Part shown: positions 20,594 through 31,736 of the stretch, piece by piece
Layout of the letters: each line of letters opens with the position of its first letter
Numbering within the stretch: position 1 is the stretch's first letter
Assembly: GCF_003336225.1 (NCBI RefSeq)
Contig: NZ_QPID01000010.1
Coordinates: 1 to 64,000 of the forward strand
Length of the DNA: 64,000 nt
Source of the DNA: Corallincola holothuriorum
GTDB lineage: Bacteria > Pseudomonadota > Gammaproteobacteria > Enterobacterales > Neiellaceae
Reading direction: 5' to 3'
The notes under the pieces: generated by a model
Databases searched by the model: none
What the model was told of the DNA's origin: nothing
Seen by the model: only the letters and a program-made list of their open reading frames with translations
Made by a program: the position numbers and the translations under genes

Positions 20594-22744
20594 ATGATAT
20601 ATCAAGGCAAAACCCTCTCTGTACGCTACTTGGAAACAGGTATCGCCGAACTACTGCTAGACGCAGAAGGCTCGGTTAATAAATTCGATCAAGCCACACT
20701 AGAAGACTTCAATCTGGCACTGGATGCACTTTACGCCAGCAGTGAATTGCAAGGTGTTCTACTCCGCTCTGCCAAAGAAACCTTTATTGTTGGCGCTGAC
20801 ATCACCGAGTTCCTTGCCACCTTTGCCCTGCCGGAGGAGGAACTACGACGCTGGATCAACCACGCCAACCAAATATTTAATCGCTTGGAAGATCTTCCTG
20901 TTCCCACCATTAGTGCCATCCGTGGCTTTGCTCTGGGGGGCGGCTGTGAAGCGATCTTGGCCACTGACCTTAGGGTTGCGGACAACAGCGCCAAAATTGG
21001 CTTACCAGAGGTGAAGCTCGGCATCATGCCCGGCTTTGGCGGTACCGTGCGTCTGCCACGCTTAATTGGTGCTGATAACGCGATGGAGCTGATCACCACC
21101 GGGAAAGACAATCGAGCAGATAAAGCACTCAGTTTAGGCTTGGTCGATGCGGTAGTGGCTCCAGACAAACTCGATGGCGCCGCATTAAACATGCTGAAAA
21201 GCGCCATCAATGGCGATATCGATTGGCAAGCACGGCGGCAGCAGAAGTGCTCACCACTGGGGTTAAACCAAATTGAAACCGCCATGTGCTTCACCACCGC
21301 AAAAGGGATGGTGGCACAACAAGCAGGTAAACATTATCCAGCCCCGATGATGGCGGTGAAAGCGATCGAAAAGGCAGCAAGCCAAGGCCGGGATGGTGCA
21401 CTTAATGCCGAAGCAGATGGCTTCATCAAACTAGCGAAAAGTCCGCAAGCAGAAAGCTTGATAGGAATTTTCCTCAATGACCAGTTGGTGAAAGCTAAAG
21501 CCAAGCGAGCCGGCAAAACAGCACACAAATTTCAACGTGCCGCGGTGCTCGGTGCGGGTATCATGGGCGGTGGTATCGCCTACCAGTCAGCCTCCAAAGG
21601 CACCCCTATTGTGATGAAGGATATTCGTCACGAAGCGTTAGATCTTGGGCTCAATGAAGCAGCTAATCTGCTCGGGAAGCTGGTTTCTCGTGGCCGTATG
21701 AACGCAGCAAAAATGGCTGGCGTACTCAACAATATTACCCCCTCCCTTAGCTACGACGCTCTCGCAGATGTCGATGTGGTCGTGGAAGCAGTGGTCGAAA
21801 ACCCTAAAGTGAAGGCCGCGGTGCTAGCTGAAGTGGAGCAACAGGTGACAGACAACACCATCCTCACTTCGAACACTTCAACTATCTCTATCGATCTGTT
21901 GGCTGCGAGCCTAAAACAACCCAGTAAATTCTGCGGCATGCACTTTTTCAACCCAGTACACAGAATGCCTCTGGTGGAAGTTATCCGCGGCAAAGAGACC
22001 AGTGACGAAACGGTTGCATCGGTGGTCGCTTGGGCTGCAAAACTTGGGAAATCCCCCATTGTGGTCAATGACTGCCCAGGCTTTTTTGTTAACCGCGTAC
22101 TGTTCCCCTACTTTGGCGGCTTCGCTAAGTTGCTCAGTGATGGCGCAGATTTCACCCAGATAGACAAAGTCATGGAGAAACAGTTCGGTTGGCCGATGGG
22201 CCCCGCCTACCTGCTCGATGTCGTCGGTATCGATACCGCACATCATGCCCAGGCGGTGATGGCAGAAGGCTTCCCAGAGCGGATGGCAAAAACTCAGCGG
22301 GATGCGATCGACGTGATGTTTGAACAGCAGCGCTTTGGCCAGAAAAATGGCGTCGGCTTCTATCGCTATGAAAAAGATCGTAAAGGGAAGCTAGCCAAAC
22401 AACCGGCGGCGGATACGCCCGCACTGTTGGCAGAGGTCTCAGCAAATCCTCAAACATTCAATGATGAAGAGATCATTGCCCGGGTCATGATCCCTATGTG
22501 TAATGAAGTGATCCGTTGCCTTGAGGAGGGCATTGTCGCCTCACCGGCAGAAGCGGATATGGCACTGGTTTATGGCTTAGGCTTCCCGCCGTTCCGCGGC
22601 GGTGTCTGTCGCTATCTGGATCAGATAGGGCTCGACAGCTTTATTGCGCAAGCAGATGAACTCGCCCACCTTGGTCCCTTGTACCAGGTGACAGATGGAC
22701 TGCGGCAGATGGCTGCCAACAGCAAACGCTTCTTCGCAGGCTAA
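20594..22744 (+). CDS. fadB: fatty acid oxidation complex alpha subunit FadB
   Basis: Bifunctional beta-oxidation enzyme. 716 residues (E. coli 729). The N-terminal enoyl-CoA hydratase/isomerase domain (about 1-190) shows [18 protein letters not shown] and [14 protein letters not shown]; the 3-hydroxyacyl-CoA dehydrogenase domain starts with the NAD loop [14 protein letters not shown] near residue 318 and includes [13 protein letters not shown]. It works in a complex with FadA, which begins 18 bp downstream. A candidate FadR site upstream indicates induction by fatty acids. Confidence 0.97.
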   Translation: MIYQGKTLSVRYLETGIAELLLDAEGSVNKFDQATLEDFNLALDALYASSELQGVLLRSAKETFIVGADITEFLATFALPEEELRRWINHANQIFNRLEDLPVPTISAIRGFALGGGCEAILATDLRVADNSAKIGLPEVKLGIMPGFGGTVRLPRLIGADNAMELITTGKDNRADKALSLGLVDAVVAPDKLDGAALNMLKSAINGDIDWQARRQQKCSPLGLNQIETAMCFTTAKGMVAQQAGKHYPAPMMAVKAIEKAASQGRDGALNAEADGFIKLAKSPQAESLIGIFLNDQLVKAKAKRAGKTAHKFQRAAVLGAGIMGGGIAYQSASKGTPIVMKDIRHEALDLGLNEAANLLGKLVSRGRMNAAKMAGVLNNITPSLSYDALADVDVVVEAVVENPKVKAAVLAEVEQQVTDNTILTSNTSTISIDLLAASLKQPSKFCGMHFFNPVHRMPLVEVIRGKETSDETVASVVAWAAKLGKSPIVVNDCPGFFVNRVLFPYFGGFAKLLSDGADFTQIDKVMEKQFGWPMGPAYLLDVVGIDTAHHAQAVMAEGFPERMAKTQRDAIDVMFEQQRFGQKNGVGFYRYEKDRKGKLAKQPAADTPALLAEVSANPQTFNDEEIIARVMIPMCNEVIRCLEEGIVASPAEADMALVYGLGFPPFRGGVCRYLDQIGLDSFIAQADELAHLGPLYQVTDGLRQMAANSKRFFAG

Positions 22745-23926
<1,182 letters not shown>

Positions 23927-24094
23927 CCCTCCTTTTCTCTGCCAAAAATATAAGCGGGTTCAACCTTTATCAATCAGGGCTGGACTCGCTTCACAAAGCC
24001 ATATTGTCAGGGCTAGGCAGCTATCACCCCCTATGCTATAAACCATATAATCACAATTCAGTTACAATTCATTAGATAAGTTTAAGGGTTGGGA

Positions 24095-24460
24095 ATGTCG
24101 CTACCCATTTTGATCTGTGACGATTCAGCATTGGCACGCAAACAGGTCAATAAAAGCCTACCGGAAGGTTGGGACGTTGAAGTCACTTTTGCTAAACATG
24201 GTTTAGAAGCTGTAGAGCACCTACGTCAGCATCACGTTGCATTGCTCTTTCTAGACTTAACGATGCCAGAACTTGACGGCATCGGCGTACTCGAAACCAT
24301 CAAGAAAGAAAAGTTAGAAGTGTTTGTCATTGTCATCTCTGCCGATATTCAGCCGGAGATGAAAAAGCGCGTCATGGACCTTGGTGCACTCGACTTCATT
24401 CATAAGCCTGTCAACCGTGTTAAGTTGACTGAGATCTTAAACAAGTTCGGACTTTTATGA
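24095..24460 (+). CDS. single-domain response regulator (CheY-like)
   Basis: 121-residue receiver domain with no output domain. Acidic pair D9/D10 in ICDDSA, phosphoacceptor D54 (LFLDLTMPELDG), switch S82 and K104-P105 are all present, so phosphorylation should work. The ATG at 24095 has an AAGGG site 6 nt upstream; a TTG at 24089 is less likely. Its stop overlaps the start of the CheC-like gene (ATGA), and a diguanylate cyclase follows, forming a three-gene unit. No histidine kinase is adjacent, so the phosphodonor is unknown. Confidence 0.9.
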   Translation: MSLPILICDDSALARKQVNKSLPEGWDVEVTFAKHGLEAVEHLRQHHVALLFLDLTMPELDGIGVLETIKKEKLEVFVIVISADIQPEMKKRVMDLGALDFIHKPVNRVKLTEILNKFGLL

Positions 24461-25071
24461 GCAGCCAGACTATTACCGAAGACCAGAGGGATTGTCTTCA
24501 AGAGGTGATCAACGTCGCAATGGGACAGGCCAGTGATAAACTCGCCCGCTTCCTTGAGACTTTTGTTCATCTGGAGGTGCCAGATATCGAACTGGTATCG
24601 ACCAGCGAAGTTACCGCTATGCTTGCCAGTAACTATGAACAGAATCCGGTCTCTCTTGTTAGCCAAGGCTTTTCCGGTGCAGAAGGACTGCGCGGCGAAG
24701 CTCTGCTGATTTACAGCAAAATTAATGCTGACGAAATCGCTGATCTACTTGGCTATACCGAAGATGAGGCAACTCACACAGAGCAACTGACCGATATCAG
24801 CTCCTTGCTGACTACCACCTTCCTTGAAGGATTAGCAGAGCAGATAGAAACCCAGCTTAGTTACAGCGCCCCTCGAGTGATGATGCTGCAGGAACAGGGT
24901 ATCGCTCGCCAACTTGAGGAAAAAACCTTCAATTGGGAATATGCGCTCAAAGTAAACATCAGCTATCTGGTGACGGATCACTCATTTAACTGCGACATGT
25001 TATTGCTATTCCCAGGAACAGCAGTAGAAGTACTCAAGCAGGTGCTTGATCAGATCCTCGAAGATTTTTGA
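24457..25071 (+). CDS. CheC/CheX-like phosphatase domain protein
   Basis: 204 residues resembling CheC, a family that dephosphorylates CheY-type receivers. The N-terminal E-x-x-N motif is present as E16-V-I-N19, followed by the conserved helix and P42. The second motif position (D113-I-S-S116 before LLTTTFLEGL) lacks the usual E/N pair, so only one catalytic site looks intact. Translationally coupled to the preceding response regulator (4-bp ATGA overlap), which is the likely substrate. No CheD is present. Name is by motif, and the family fit is moderate. Confidence 0.75.
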   Translation: MSSQTITEDQRDCLQEVINVAMGQASDKLARFLETFVHLEVPDIELVSTSEVTAMLASNYEQNPVSLVSQGFSGAEGLRGEALLIYSKINADEIADLLGYTEDEATHTEQLTDISSLLTTTFLEGLAEQIETQLSYSAPRVMMLQEQGIARQLEEKTFNWEYALKVNISYLVTDHSFNCDMLLLFPGTAVEVLKQVLDQILEDF

Positions 25072-25082
25072 TTAGTGGGCGA

Positions 25083-26021
25083 ATGACTCAGAACTTACAC
25101 AACACCATACTTAACCAAGTTAATACCGGCGTTCTTGTGATCAATTCAGATATGGAAATTGATTACTGGAACCGATTTTTGCAAGTTCACAGTGGCCGAG
25201 CAAAGGAAGATATTGTTGGTAGAAATCTGTTTGATGTATTCCCTGAGCTACCCAAACCCTCATTAAGAAGAAAGCTCCAAGGGGTTTTCCTTTTAGGCAC
25301 TCCCACTTTCAGTTCATGGGAGCAGCGCCGCCACCTATTTGAGCTACCCCACAGCCGCCCCATCACCACAGATAGCGAATTTATGGCGCAGAACTGTAGT
25401 TTTCTGCCATTGAAAGATGAATCAGGCCAAGTGAATCAGGTCTGCATCATTATTGAAGACGCTACGGATGTTTGTTATTTCCAAAGCCAGCTGAACGACA
25501 CCATGGCCAAGCTGGAAAAGTCCAGCCGCACCGATGGTCTTACTCAGATCGCTAACCGTCGCTACTGGGAAGAACGACTCACAATCGAGTTTGCCCGCTG
25601 CCATCGCCATGGTGGTGAGCTAAGTTTAATCATGTTTGATCTCGACAAGTTCAAATCAATCAATGATATCTACGGCCATCAAGCTGGTGATTTGGTGCTA
25701 GTAAGGACGGCCGCTGAACTAACCAGTATGTTGCGAACTGCAGATCTGGCTGGACGCTACGGTGGTGAAGAGTTTGGCATCGTATTACCAGACACCGATT
25801 TAACACAGGCAATGGTGGTCGCTGAACGCATCAGAGAGAAGATAGAAACCACGGTATTTGAGTTTAATGACAAAGTATTGCCCGTCACCATCAGCTTAGG
25901 GGTGACCCAGTACGACAGTAGTCAAAAGAACCATGAGAAGATGATTGCGCAGGCTGACGCCGCACTTTATAAAGCCAAGGAGAGTGGCAGAAATATCTCT
26001 ATCGCCTTTGAGCTTGAATAG
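25083..26021 (+). CDS. PAS-GGDEF diguanylate cyclase
   Basis: 312 residues: an N-terminal PAS domain (about 5-125; [17 protein letters not shown], then [12 protein letters not shown]), a short coiled linker, and a GGDEF domain (about 148-312). The active loop is G227-GEEF, with the metal Asp in [11 protein letters not shown]. The allosteric I-site RxxD (R218-D221) sits exactly 5 residues before GGEEF, so product inhibition by c-di-GMP is expected. No transmembrane segment, so the sensor is cytoplasmic. A TTG at 25068 overlapping the CheC-like stop is an alternative start. Third gene of the RR/CheC/DGC unit. Confidence 0.9.
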   Translation: MTQNLHNTILNQVNTGVLVINSDMEIDYWNRFLQVHSGRAKEDIVGRNLFDVFPELPKPSLRRKLQGVFLLGTPTFSSWEQRRHLFELPHSRPITTDSEFMAQNCSFLPLKDESGQVNQVCIIIEDATDVCYFQSQLNDTMAKLEKSSRTDGLTQIANRRYWEERLTIEFARCHRHGGELSLIMFDLDKFKSINDIYGHQAGDLVLVRTAAELTSMLRTADLAGRYGGEEFGIVLPDTDLTQAMVVAERIREKIETTVFEFNDKVLPVTISLGVTQYDSSQKNHEKMIAQADAALYKAKESGRNISIAFELE

Positions 26022-26068
26022 TCATAGGCCTCCGCTCTATCATGGCTTCGCTATCTGTCGGAGCCATG

Positions 26069-26329
26069 ATGAATACACAACTAAACTTTCCCCCACACGA
26101 CCAACAACTAGACACACAAGGCCTACGCTGCCCTGAGCCTGTCATGTTGGTAAGAAAGAAAATCCGCGCGATGGCAGCAGGTGAACAGCTGTTAATACTT
26201 GCCGATGATCCGGCGACAACCAGAGATATACCCAGTTTCTGTCAGTTTATGGACCATCAGCTGATCAATGCACAAACTCAACAAAAACCCTATTTCTATT
26301 TAATAAAGAAAGGGATAGCTGCACACTAG
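26069..26329 (+). CDS. tusA: sulfurtransferase TusA
   Basis: Small sulfur carrier that takes persulfide from IscS and passes it to TusBCD for 2-thiouridine formation at tRNA wobble U34. 86 residues (E. coli 81) with the catalytic Cys in LRCPEPVML (C21) and the conserved [14 protein letters not shown]. Two ATGs lie in tandem at 26066 and 26069; the GGAG at 26060 spaces better with 26069. Convergent with the DUF4124-like gene, 9 bp apart. Confidence 0.95.
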   Translation: MNTQLNFPPHDQQLDTQGLRCPEPVMLVRKKIRAMAAGEQLLILADDPATTRDIPSFCQFMDHQLINAQTQQKPYFYLIKKGIAAH

Positions 26330-26338
26330 CAAGCAAAG

Positions 26339-26872
26339 TTAGTTGACCCGCTCACTTTTCGGCACCACTTTCACCGCTACGTCCTGATCTGGAATATCAG
26401 TACACCCGCCGCGACGCATAAACAGATAGTTTTGCTGACCTAGCAACACCATTTCATCGCCAAGGTATTCCGCAACAGATAACCGGCCAAGCTCATTATC
26501 TACCTGCAGGTTGCGCCCCTTAAACTGGAATTTAGTCGTCGCATTATCGTCGAACTGATCCAGATCCTGAATTTCCAGCTGTCCCGTCATACTCAACGAC
26601 CAGCGATCAGGATCGGTATAATCACGAACACCACCAATAGAGTGCGACTTAGCGTAGTTACACCAAACGCCAGCCAGGGTTCGAAGTGAAAGCTTATTGA
26701 CGACGCCAGAGCCGACTTTGTATTCCGCCGACTCGCGATTTTCCTGATGCTCATTACAAGGCATATCACGGTACTCATCACCGTAATCCCCCGTGCAACG
26801 ATACACTTTGGCTTGAACGCAGAAGCTAACAGAAGCAACGGCTATAATGAGCGCATACCATTTAATTGCCAT
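26339..26872 (-). CDS. secreted DUF4124-type hypothetical protein
   Basis: 177 residues. An N-terminal signal peptide (hydrophobic WYALIIAVASVSFCVQA, cleavage after AQA-like site) is followed by KVYRCTGDYGDEYRDMPC, which resembles the DUF4124 start (a short KxYxC...DxPC motif). The remaining 130 residues look like a beta-rich domain I do not recognise, with a Cys near the C-terminus. Likely periplasmic. No function can be given. Confidence 0.72.
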   Translation of the reverse strand: MAIKWYALIIAVASVSFCVQAKVYRCTGDYGDEYRDMPCNEHQENRESAEYKVGSGVVNKLSLRTLAGVWCNYAKSHSIGGVRDYTDPDRWSLSMTGQLEIQDLDQFDDNATTKFQFKGRNLQVDNELGRLSVAEYLGDEMVLLGQQNYLFMRRGGCTDIPDQDVAVKVVPKSERVN

Positions 26873-27058
26873 ATCCCTGACCTAGAGCACACCGAACTCC
26901 TTGTGTGCGTGACATGTGAATGATTTATATCCATTATCACTAATATAGTTAATGCCTATAAATTGTCCAACAAAAACGCAATATAGACTTGCGTCAAACA
27001 ACGCAGAGCGGCAAGGTAAGCGGATATATTTAAGTCGTACCTACAGATAAAAACAAAC

Positions 27059-30000
27059 ATGACTCAACTTAGAATTATCATTCTTTTCAGTGTACTTCTG
27101 TCACTCTTTGTCCAAGCAGAGGATACTTGGGATGTCCAGAACCCCACAGGGATCTTCGATAACGCGCTGATTGATGTGCGCGAAGGTACTTGGATGAACT
27201 TGGATATCAGCCCAGATGGTCGCTGGTTAGTCTTTGATCTACTTGGTGATCTATATAAGTTACCGATTGAAGGGGGAGACGCGATCCCTCTGACTCAAGG
27301 CATCGCTTGGGATATGCAGCCCAGATTCAGCCCTGATGGAAAGCTGTTGGCTTTTACCTCGGATAGGGACGGTGGCGACAACCTTTGGTTAATGGAGTGG
27401 CAGAGTGGCAAGCTACATCAGGTCAGCAAAGAAACATTTCGCTTAGTTAACAGCCCAGCCTGGAGTCCTGACGGCGAAACCTTGGTAGTGAGAAAACATT
27501 TCACTGCTCGCCGCTCTTTAGGCGCCGGTGAAGTCTGGCAATATCATTTACGTGGTGGTGACGGCTTGAAACTCACCAGCCGCCCGAATGATGAGAAAGA
27601 TCTTGGTGAACCCGCTTTTTCCCCTGATGGCCGCTATATCTATTTTAGTCAGGACGCCACCCCAGGTAAGACTTTCCACTACTCAAAAGATTCTGTGAAA
27701 GGGATCTATACGATTAAACGTTACGATCGTGAAACGGGTGAGATCAACACCGTGATTAAGCGCCCTGGCGGGGCTATTCGCCCTACTCCCTCTCCTGATG
27801 GGAACTATCTAGCCTATGTTACTCGCGACGATTTCCAGAGCGTTTTGATGCTTTACGATATGCGCTCTGGTACTAGTCAGCCGCTATATAAGAAGCTCGA
27901 TCGTGATATGCAGGAAACTTGGGCGATCCACGGTGTTTATCCAACCCTAGCTTGGCACCCTAAAGGTGACCGCCTCTATTTTTGGGCCGGCGGCAAGATC
28001 CACGAGCTCAGCGTAGCCGATGGTGCCAGCCGTGAAGTTGATTTCCACGTCAAGACAGAGCTCGCGGTTCAACGCGCCTTGCGTTTTAAACAGCGCATCT
28101 CACCAGGCAATTTCGAAGTGAAGATGATGCGTTTTACTCAGGTTTCGCCATCCGGTCACAATCTGGTGTTTGAAGCCTTAGGCAAGCTTTGGATAAAAGA
28201 GCTGCCCTACGGTAAACCGCAGCGCATTACCAAACAGGAGAACCACTTCGAACTTTATCCGCAGTGGTCCCGTGATGGCACACAGCTTATTTACACCACC
28301 TGGCATGATCAACGCCAAGGCAGTGTAAGAATACTTGATGTCGACAAGCGCACCGAGGTGGTCATCACCAACGAACCGGGAAAGTATATTGAACCGACAT
28401 TCTCTCCTGACGGTAAGCAGGCGGTGTTTCGTAAGGTTGCCGGTAACAATTTATTAGCCGATGCTTGGTCGTTAAAGCCTGGCATCTATCGGGTCGATCT
28501 GACAGACAAAAGCCAAGGGGCTCCCACCCTAGTGACAGAACAGGGACGCGAGCCACAATTTGGAGCTGACAACAGCCGAATATTTTTTACTGAAAGTGGT
28601 GAAACGCCGCAACTGGTGAGTGTCGACCTCAACGGCCATCAATATAAGGTGCACTATAGCAATAAGCGTGTCACCGAATACAAGCTCAGCCCCAACGGTA
28701 AACAACTCGCTTTTGCAGAAGGCTTTAAGATCTACGTAACGCCGTTTATTGAACGCGGTTCAGTCATAGAACTCAGCCCTAACGGCAATAATGTACCTGT
28801 CACCCAGTTGTCACAAAAAGCCGGTGAAAGCATCAGCTGGACAGCAAACAGTGACGTGATCTATTGGACCCTCGGCCCCGAGCTGTTCAGTCAGTCAGCG
28901 AAGAACCTGTTTGCATTGAATAGCCCCGCCGACGAACTGGACCTGCTTTCACTGACACAAAATGGCCAGTACATAGGTTTTATGCATCGCAGCTATCGAC
29001 CCAGAGGCAAAGTTGCTTTGGTTGGCGGTCAAATCATTACTATGGAGAAAAATCGGGTCATTAAAGATGGCACCATCGTCATCGATGGCAAACGGATCCT
29101 CGAAGTTGGCGAACGGGATAAAGTTAAAGTCCCGGGCGATGCCATTATCATCGATCTTAATGGGCGTACCGTCATGCCGGGGCTGATTGATGCACATGCT
29201 CACGGTGCTCAAGCCAGCAACGAGATCGTTCCGCAGCAGAACTGGAAGAACTATGCCGCCCTCACCTTTGGCGTAACGACTATTCACGATCCTTCAAACG
29301 ATACCACCGAGATATTCGCTGCCAGCGAGTTACAGCGTGCTGGGTATATAGTCGCACCAAGGATATTCTCCACTGGTGCCATCCTCTATGGCGCAGAGTA
29401 TCCCGGACTAACGGCAAAAATTGAGACCATAGACGACGCTAGGTTCCACGTGGAACGCCTGAAACGCGCCGGAGCTTTCAGCATCAAAAGCTATAACCAG
29501 CCAAGACGCGATCAGCGGCAAAAAGTAATCCAAGCTGCGCGTGAAATGAATATGCTAGTCGTGCCCGAAGGCGGTTCACTACTGCAACACAACCTCACCA
29601 TGCTTATTGATGGACACACCACCATCGAGCACTCAATTCCGACGGCAAGGGTCTACGACGATATCAAACAGCTGTGGTCGCAGATCCATACCGCATACAC
29701 CCCAACCATGGGCGTGGCATTTGGCGGTATTGCCGGTGAAAACTATTGGTATGCCCACAACGAAATCTGGCTCCATCAAAGGTTGAGTCGATATGTGCCT
29801 GGTGACGTATTGAATCCACGCTCCATGCGTCGCCCGATTGCACCAGAGCATCACTACAACCATTTCAATGTCGCTAAAGTGGCCAATGAGCTTCGGCAGC
29901 AAGGCGTGTTAACCAATATGGGCGCCCATGGTCAACGAGAAGGATTAGCTGCTCATTGGGAGATTTGGATGTTTAGCCAAGGAGGCATGACACCAATGCA

Positions 30001-30253
30001 AGCATTGGCAACAGCCACGATTAATCCAGCCAAAACGCTCGGCCTAGATGATGAGTTGGGCTCATTAAAAGCAGGGAAGCTCGCAGACCTAATCGTCATC
30101 GACGGTGACCCTCTGAAAGATATACGCCTGTCGGAAAAGGTGGTGTATACCATGGTTGGCGGTCGCCTGTTTGATGCGGAGCGTATGACTGAACTGAATG
30201 GTCCGGCCAAGAACCGCTTACCTTTCTATTTTGAAGCCTCAGCCAGCGAATAA
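27059..30253 (+). CDS. exported TolB-propeller/amidohydrolase fusion protein
   Basis: 1064 residues. A signal peptide (IIILFSVLLSLFVQA) leads to a long region of PD40/TolB-type repeats (about residues 40-650), each ending in SPDGxxLxF-like motifs, which should form one or two beta-propellers. The C-terminal amidohydrolase domain (about 655-1050) has the metal motif D711-A-H713-A-H715, H858 (TIEHSIP), H957 (MGAHGQ) and a closing LADLIVIDGDPL. These match metal-dependent hydrolases of the imidazolonepropionase-like group; the substrate is unknown, and a peptide or cyclic amide in the periplasm is only a guess. A parS-like palindrome lies inside it (29442-29457). Confidence 0.88.
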   Translation: MTQLRIIILFSVLLSLFVQAEDTWDVQNPTGIFDNALIDVREGTWMNLDISPDGRWLVFDLLGDLYKLPIEGGDAIPLTQGIAWDMQPRFSPDGKLLAFTSDRDGGDNLWLMEWQSGKLHQVSKETFRLVNSPAWSPDGETLVVRKHFTARRSLGAGEVWQYHLRGGDGLKLTSRPNDEKDLGEPAFSPDGRYIYFSQDATPGKTFHYSKDSVKGIYTIKRYDRETGEINTVIKRPGGAIRPTPSPDGNYLAYVTRDDFQSVLMLYDMRSGTSQPLYKKLDRDMQETWAIHGVYPTLAWHPKGDRLYFWAGGKIHELSVADGASREVDFHVKTELAVQRALRFKQRISPGNFEVKMMRFTQVSPSGHNLVFEALGKLWIKELPYGKPQRITKQENHFELYPQWSRDGTQLIYTTWHDQRQGSVRILDVDKRTEVVITNEPGKYIEPTFSPDGKQAVFRKVAGNNLLADAWSLKPGIYRVDLTDKSQGAPTLVTEQGREPQFGADNSRIFFTESGETPQLVSVDLNGHQYKVHYSNKRVTEYKLSPNGKQLAFAEGFKIYVTPFIERGSVIELSPNGNNVPVTQLSQKAGESISWTANSDVIYWTLGPELFSQSAKNLFALNSPADELDLLSLTQNGQYIGFMHRSYRPRGKVALVGGQIITMEKNRVIKDGTIVIDGKRILEVGERDKVKVPGDAIIIDLNGRTVMPGLIDAHAHGAQASNEIVPQQNWKNYAALTFGVTTIHDPSNDTTEIFAASELQRAGYIVAPRIFSTGAILYGAEYPGLTAKIETIDDARFHVERLKRAGAFSIKSYNQPRRDQRQKVIQAAREMNMLVVPEGGSLLQHNLTMLIDGHTTIEHSIPTARVYDDIKQLWSQIHTAYTPTMGVAFGGIAGENYWYAHNEIWLHQRLSRYVPGDVLNPRSMRRPIAPEHHYNHFNVAKVANELRQQGVLTNMGAHGQREGLAAHWEIWMFSQGGMTPMQALATATINPAKTLGLDDELGSLKAGKLADLIVIDGDPLKDIRLSEKVVYTMVGGRLFDAERMTELNGPAKNRLPFYFEASASE
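29442..29457. other. parS: parS-like palindrome 3 (imperfect ends)
   Basis: Core GTTCCACGTGGAAC, a perfect 14-bp palindrome identical to the core of the two sites in recF, but with G at both outer positions. It matches the Pseudomonas parS core and lies about 23 kb from parAB. It encodes FHVE in the amidohydrolase. Confidence 0.65.
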
Positions 30254-30269
30254 TATCCGCTAGTTTTAC

Positions 30270-30319
30270 AATCCATGCCCAGGCCTCCTATGAACAGATA
30301 GGAGGCGGGTTCTGGATTT
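30270..30319. terminator. long hairpin between convergent genes
   Basis: Perfect 9-bp inner stem GCCTCCTAT / ATAGGAGGC with a 6-nt loop, extended with bulges to an outer AATCCA / TGGATT pairing. It separates the convergent amidohydrolase and PEP-CTERM-like genes and probably terminates the former; the plus strand follows with TTTT. Confidence 0.7.
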
Positions 30320-30327
30320 TATAAGAA

Positions 30328-30963
30328 TCAGAGGTCGTTAGTATCAGCTAAGCATTGACGCCAACCGAGCAGCGCCAATAAACAGAAACTGAGGAATATT
30401 GCTGAGGTATCAGGGATCATGGCGCGGGTAACAACGCGTATCCAATCTCCGGGTTCTTTGACATAAGAGTGGAAAGTCAGTTTGTTGCCATCGACTTTAT
30501 ACCAATCATTATTTTCCAGGCCACGTAACTTAAACCAATCAGGGTAACGCGTTCCTTCGGCGCCTAATATAGCACTGGCAAGCGCCTCCAATTTACCATT
30601 ACGGTCGGACATCACACCGATAATTTTGCCATCAAAATACCAATCGACTGTTAGCTTGGCCGACACTCGACCCATGGTATTTAAAAAGATCATGTGACTA
30701 TCAATATCACCACTGGCAAGCACACCTTGATCGACCGAGAGATTGTTGGCGAGTCCCACCCCTTGGCGCTCATCAAAGCCAAGCATTTCACACTCCCCCT
30801 GTTCAGAGAAGGCAGAACAGAACACAGAGTCATCATCAATTACTGCTGGCGCATCAATGATCCTGCCCCCCTCACCTACACCAATAATTGCTGCGGAAGC
30901 AGTGCCAGCAAGCAGCAACATCATTACTGTAGCAATCTGAACAAAGTGGCTAATTCTCATCAT
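30328..30963 (-). CDS. exported protein with PEP-CTERM-like C-terminal tail
   Basis: 211 residues. A signal peptide (IATVMMLLLAGTASA) is followed by a mostly beta, Asp/Gly-rich body with two Cys near residues 49-58. The C-terminus reads IPDTSAIFLSFCLLALLGWR, then a short polar end. A Pro-Asp-Ser/Thr motif, one hydrophobic helix and a basic residue near the end resemble the PEP-CTERM/VPDSG-CTERM sorting signals cleaved by exosortases. No exosortase is in the window. Function is unknown; the sorting assignment is inference. Confidence 0.68.
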   Translation of the reverse strand: MMRISHFVQIATVMMLLLAGTASAAIIGVGEGGRIIDAPAVIDDDSVFCSAFSEQGECEMLGFDERQGVGLANNLSVDQGVLASGDIDSHMIFLNTMGRVSAKLTVDWYFDGKIIGVMSDRNGKLEALASAILGAEGTRYPDWFKLRGLENNDWYKVDGNKLTFHSYVKEPGDWIRVVTRAMIPDTSAIFLSFCLLALLGWRQCLADTNDL

Positions 30964-31021
30964 ATCTACACTTACTTTAAGGCGACCTCAATAAGCATAG
31001 ACTAATTTAAGACAGCGAGCG

Positions 31022-31612
31022 TTATGGCGTTTTTGGTGGCACAGCACACTGATGGTAGCAATGACAACCAACCAGATGATCGTTGATCATCCCCACGGCC
31101 TGCATAAACGCATAACAGATGGTACTGCCGACAAAATTAAAGCCTGCCTGCTTTAGCGCTTTCGACATCGCATCCGACTCCACAGATGTTGCTGGCACCT
31201 GCGACATCTCTGTCCAGTGATTGACGATCGGTTCACCACCAACAAATTGCCATAAAAAGTCACTGAAGCTGCCATGGTTCTGCTGGTAGGCTAAATAGGC
31301 TTTGGCATTGCGAATGATTGAATTCACTTTCAATCGATTACGAACAATACCTTTATCTTGTAGCAAGAGTTCAACCTTGGCCTCGTCATATTGCGCAATT
31401 AGCGTTGGCTCAAACTGATCGTATGCCTGCCGATACGTATCTAGCTTGCGCAAAATAGTGATCCAAGCGAGCCCAGCTTGTTGGCCATCAAGACAAAGCT
31501 TTTCAAATAGCTCTCGGTCATCATAAACGGGACGCCCCCAGACGTTATCATGGTAGTCAACATAGAGTGGGTCAGTTCCTGGCCACGGACAGCGCTGTTT
31601 CTTGTCATTCAT
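31022..31612 (-). CDS. tag: DNA-3-methyladenine glycosylase I
   Basis: Excises 3-methyladenine from alkylated DNA. 196 residues (E. coli 187). Conserved Tag motifs are WPGTDPLYVDYHDNVWG at the N-terminus, LDGQQAGLAWITILRK, GIVRNRLKVNSIIRNAKAY and GFNFVGSTICYAFMQAVG; C-terminal Cys/His residues (GCHCYHQC) with an N-terminal Cys bind zinc in the family. The frame stays open to 31738, but family alignment supports the ATG at 31612. Divergent from glyQ. Confidence 0.95.
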   Translation of the reverse strand: MNDKKQRCPWPGTDPLYVDYHDNVWGRPVYDDRELFEKLCLDGQQAGLAWITILRKLDTYRQAYDQFEPTLIAQYDEAKVELLLQDKGIVRNRLKVNSIIRNAKAYLAYQQNHGSFSDFLWQFVGGEPIVNHWTEMSQVPATSVESDAMSKALKQAGFNFVGSTICYAFMQAVGMINDHLVGCHCYHQCAVPPKTP

Positions 31613-31736
31613 CACGAAAGATCCCTGATATAAGGCGTTTAGAAGCCAAAATAGCCTACATTCTACGCCATGCAAACGGTATACTTGTCCAATTTTCTGC
31701 CAACTTGACCGCCAGCGTTTACGCTGCAGGACCATC

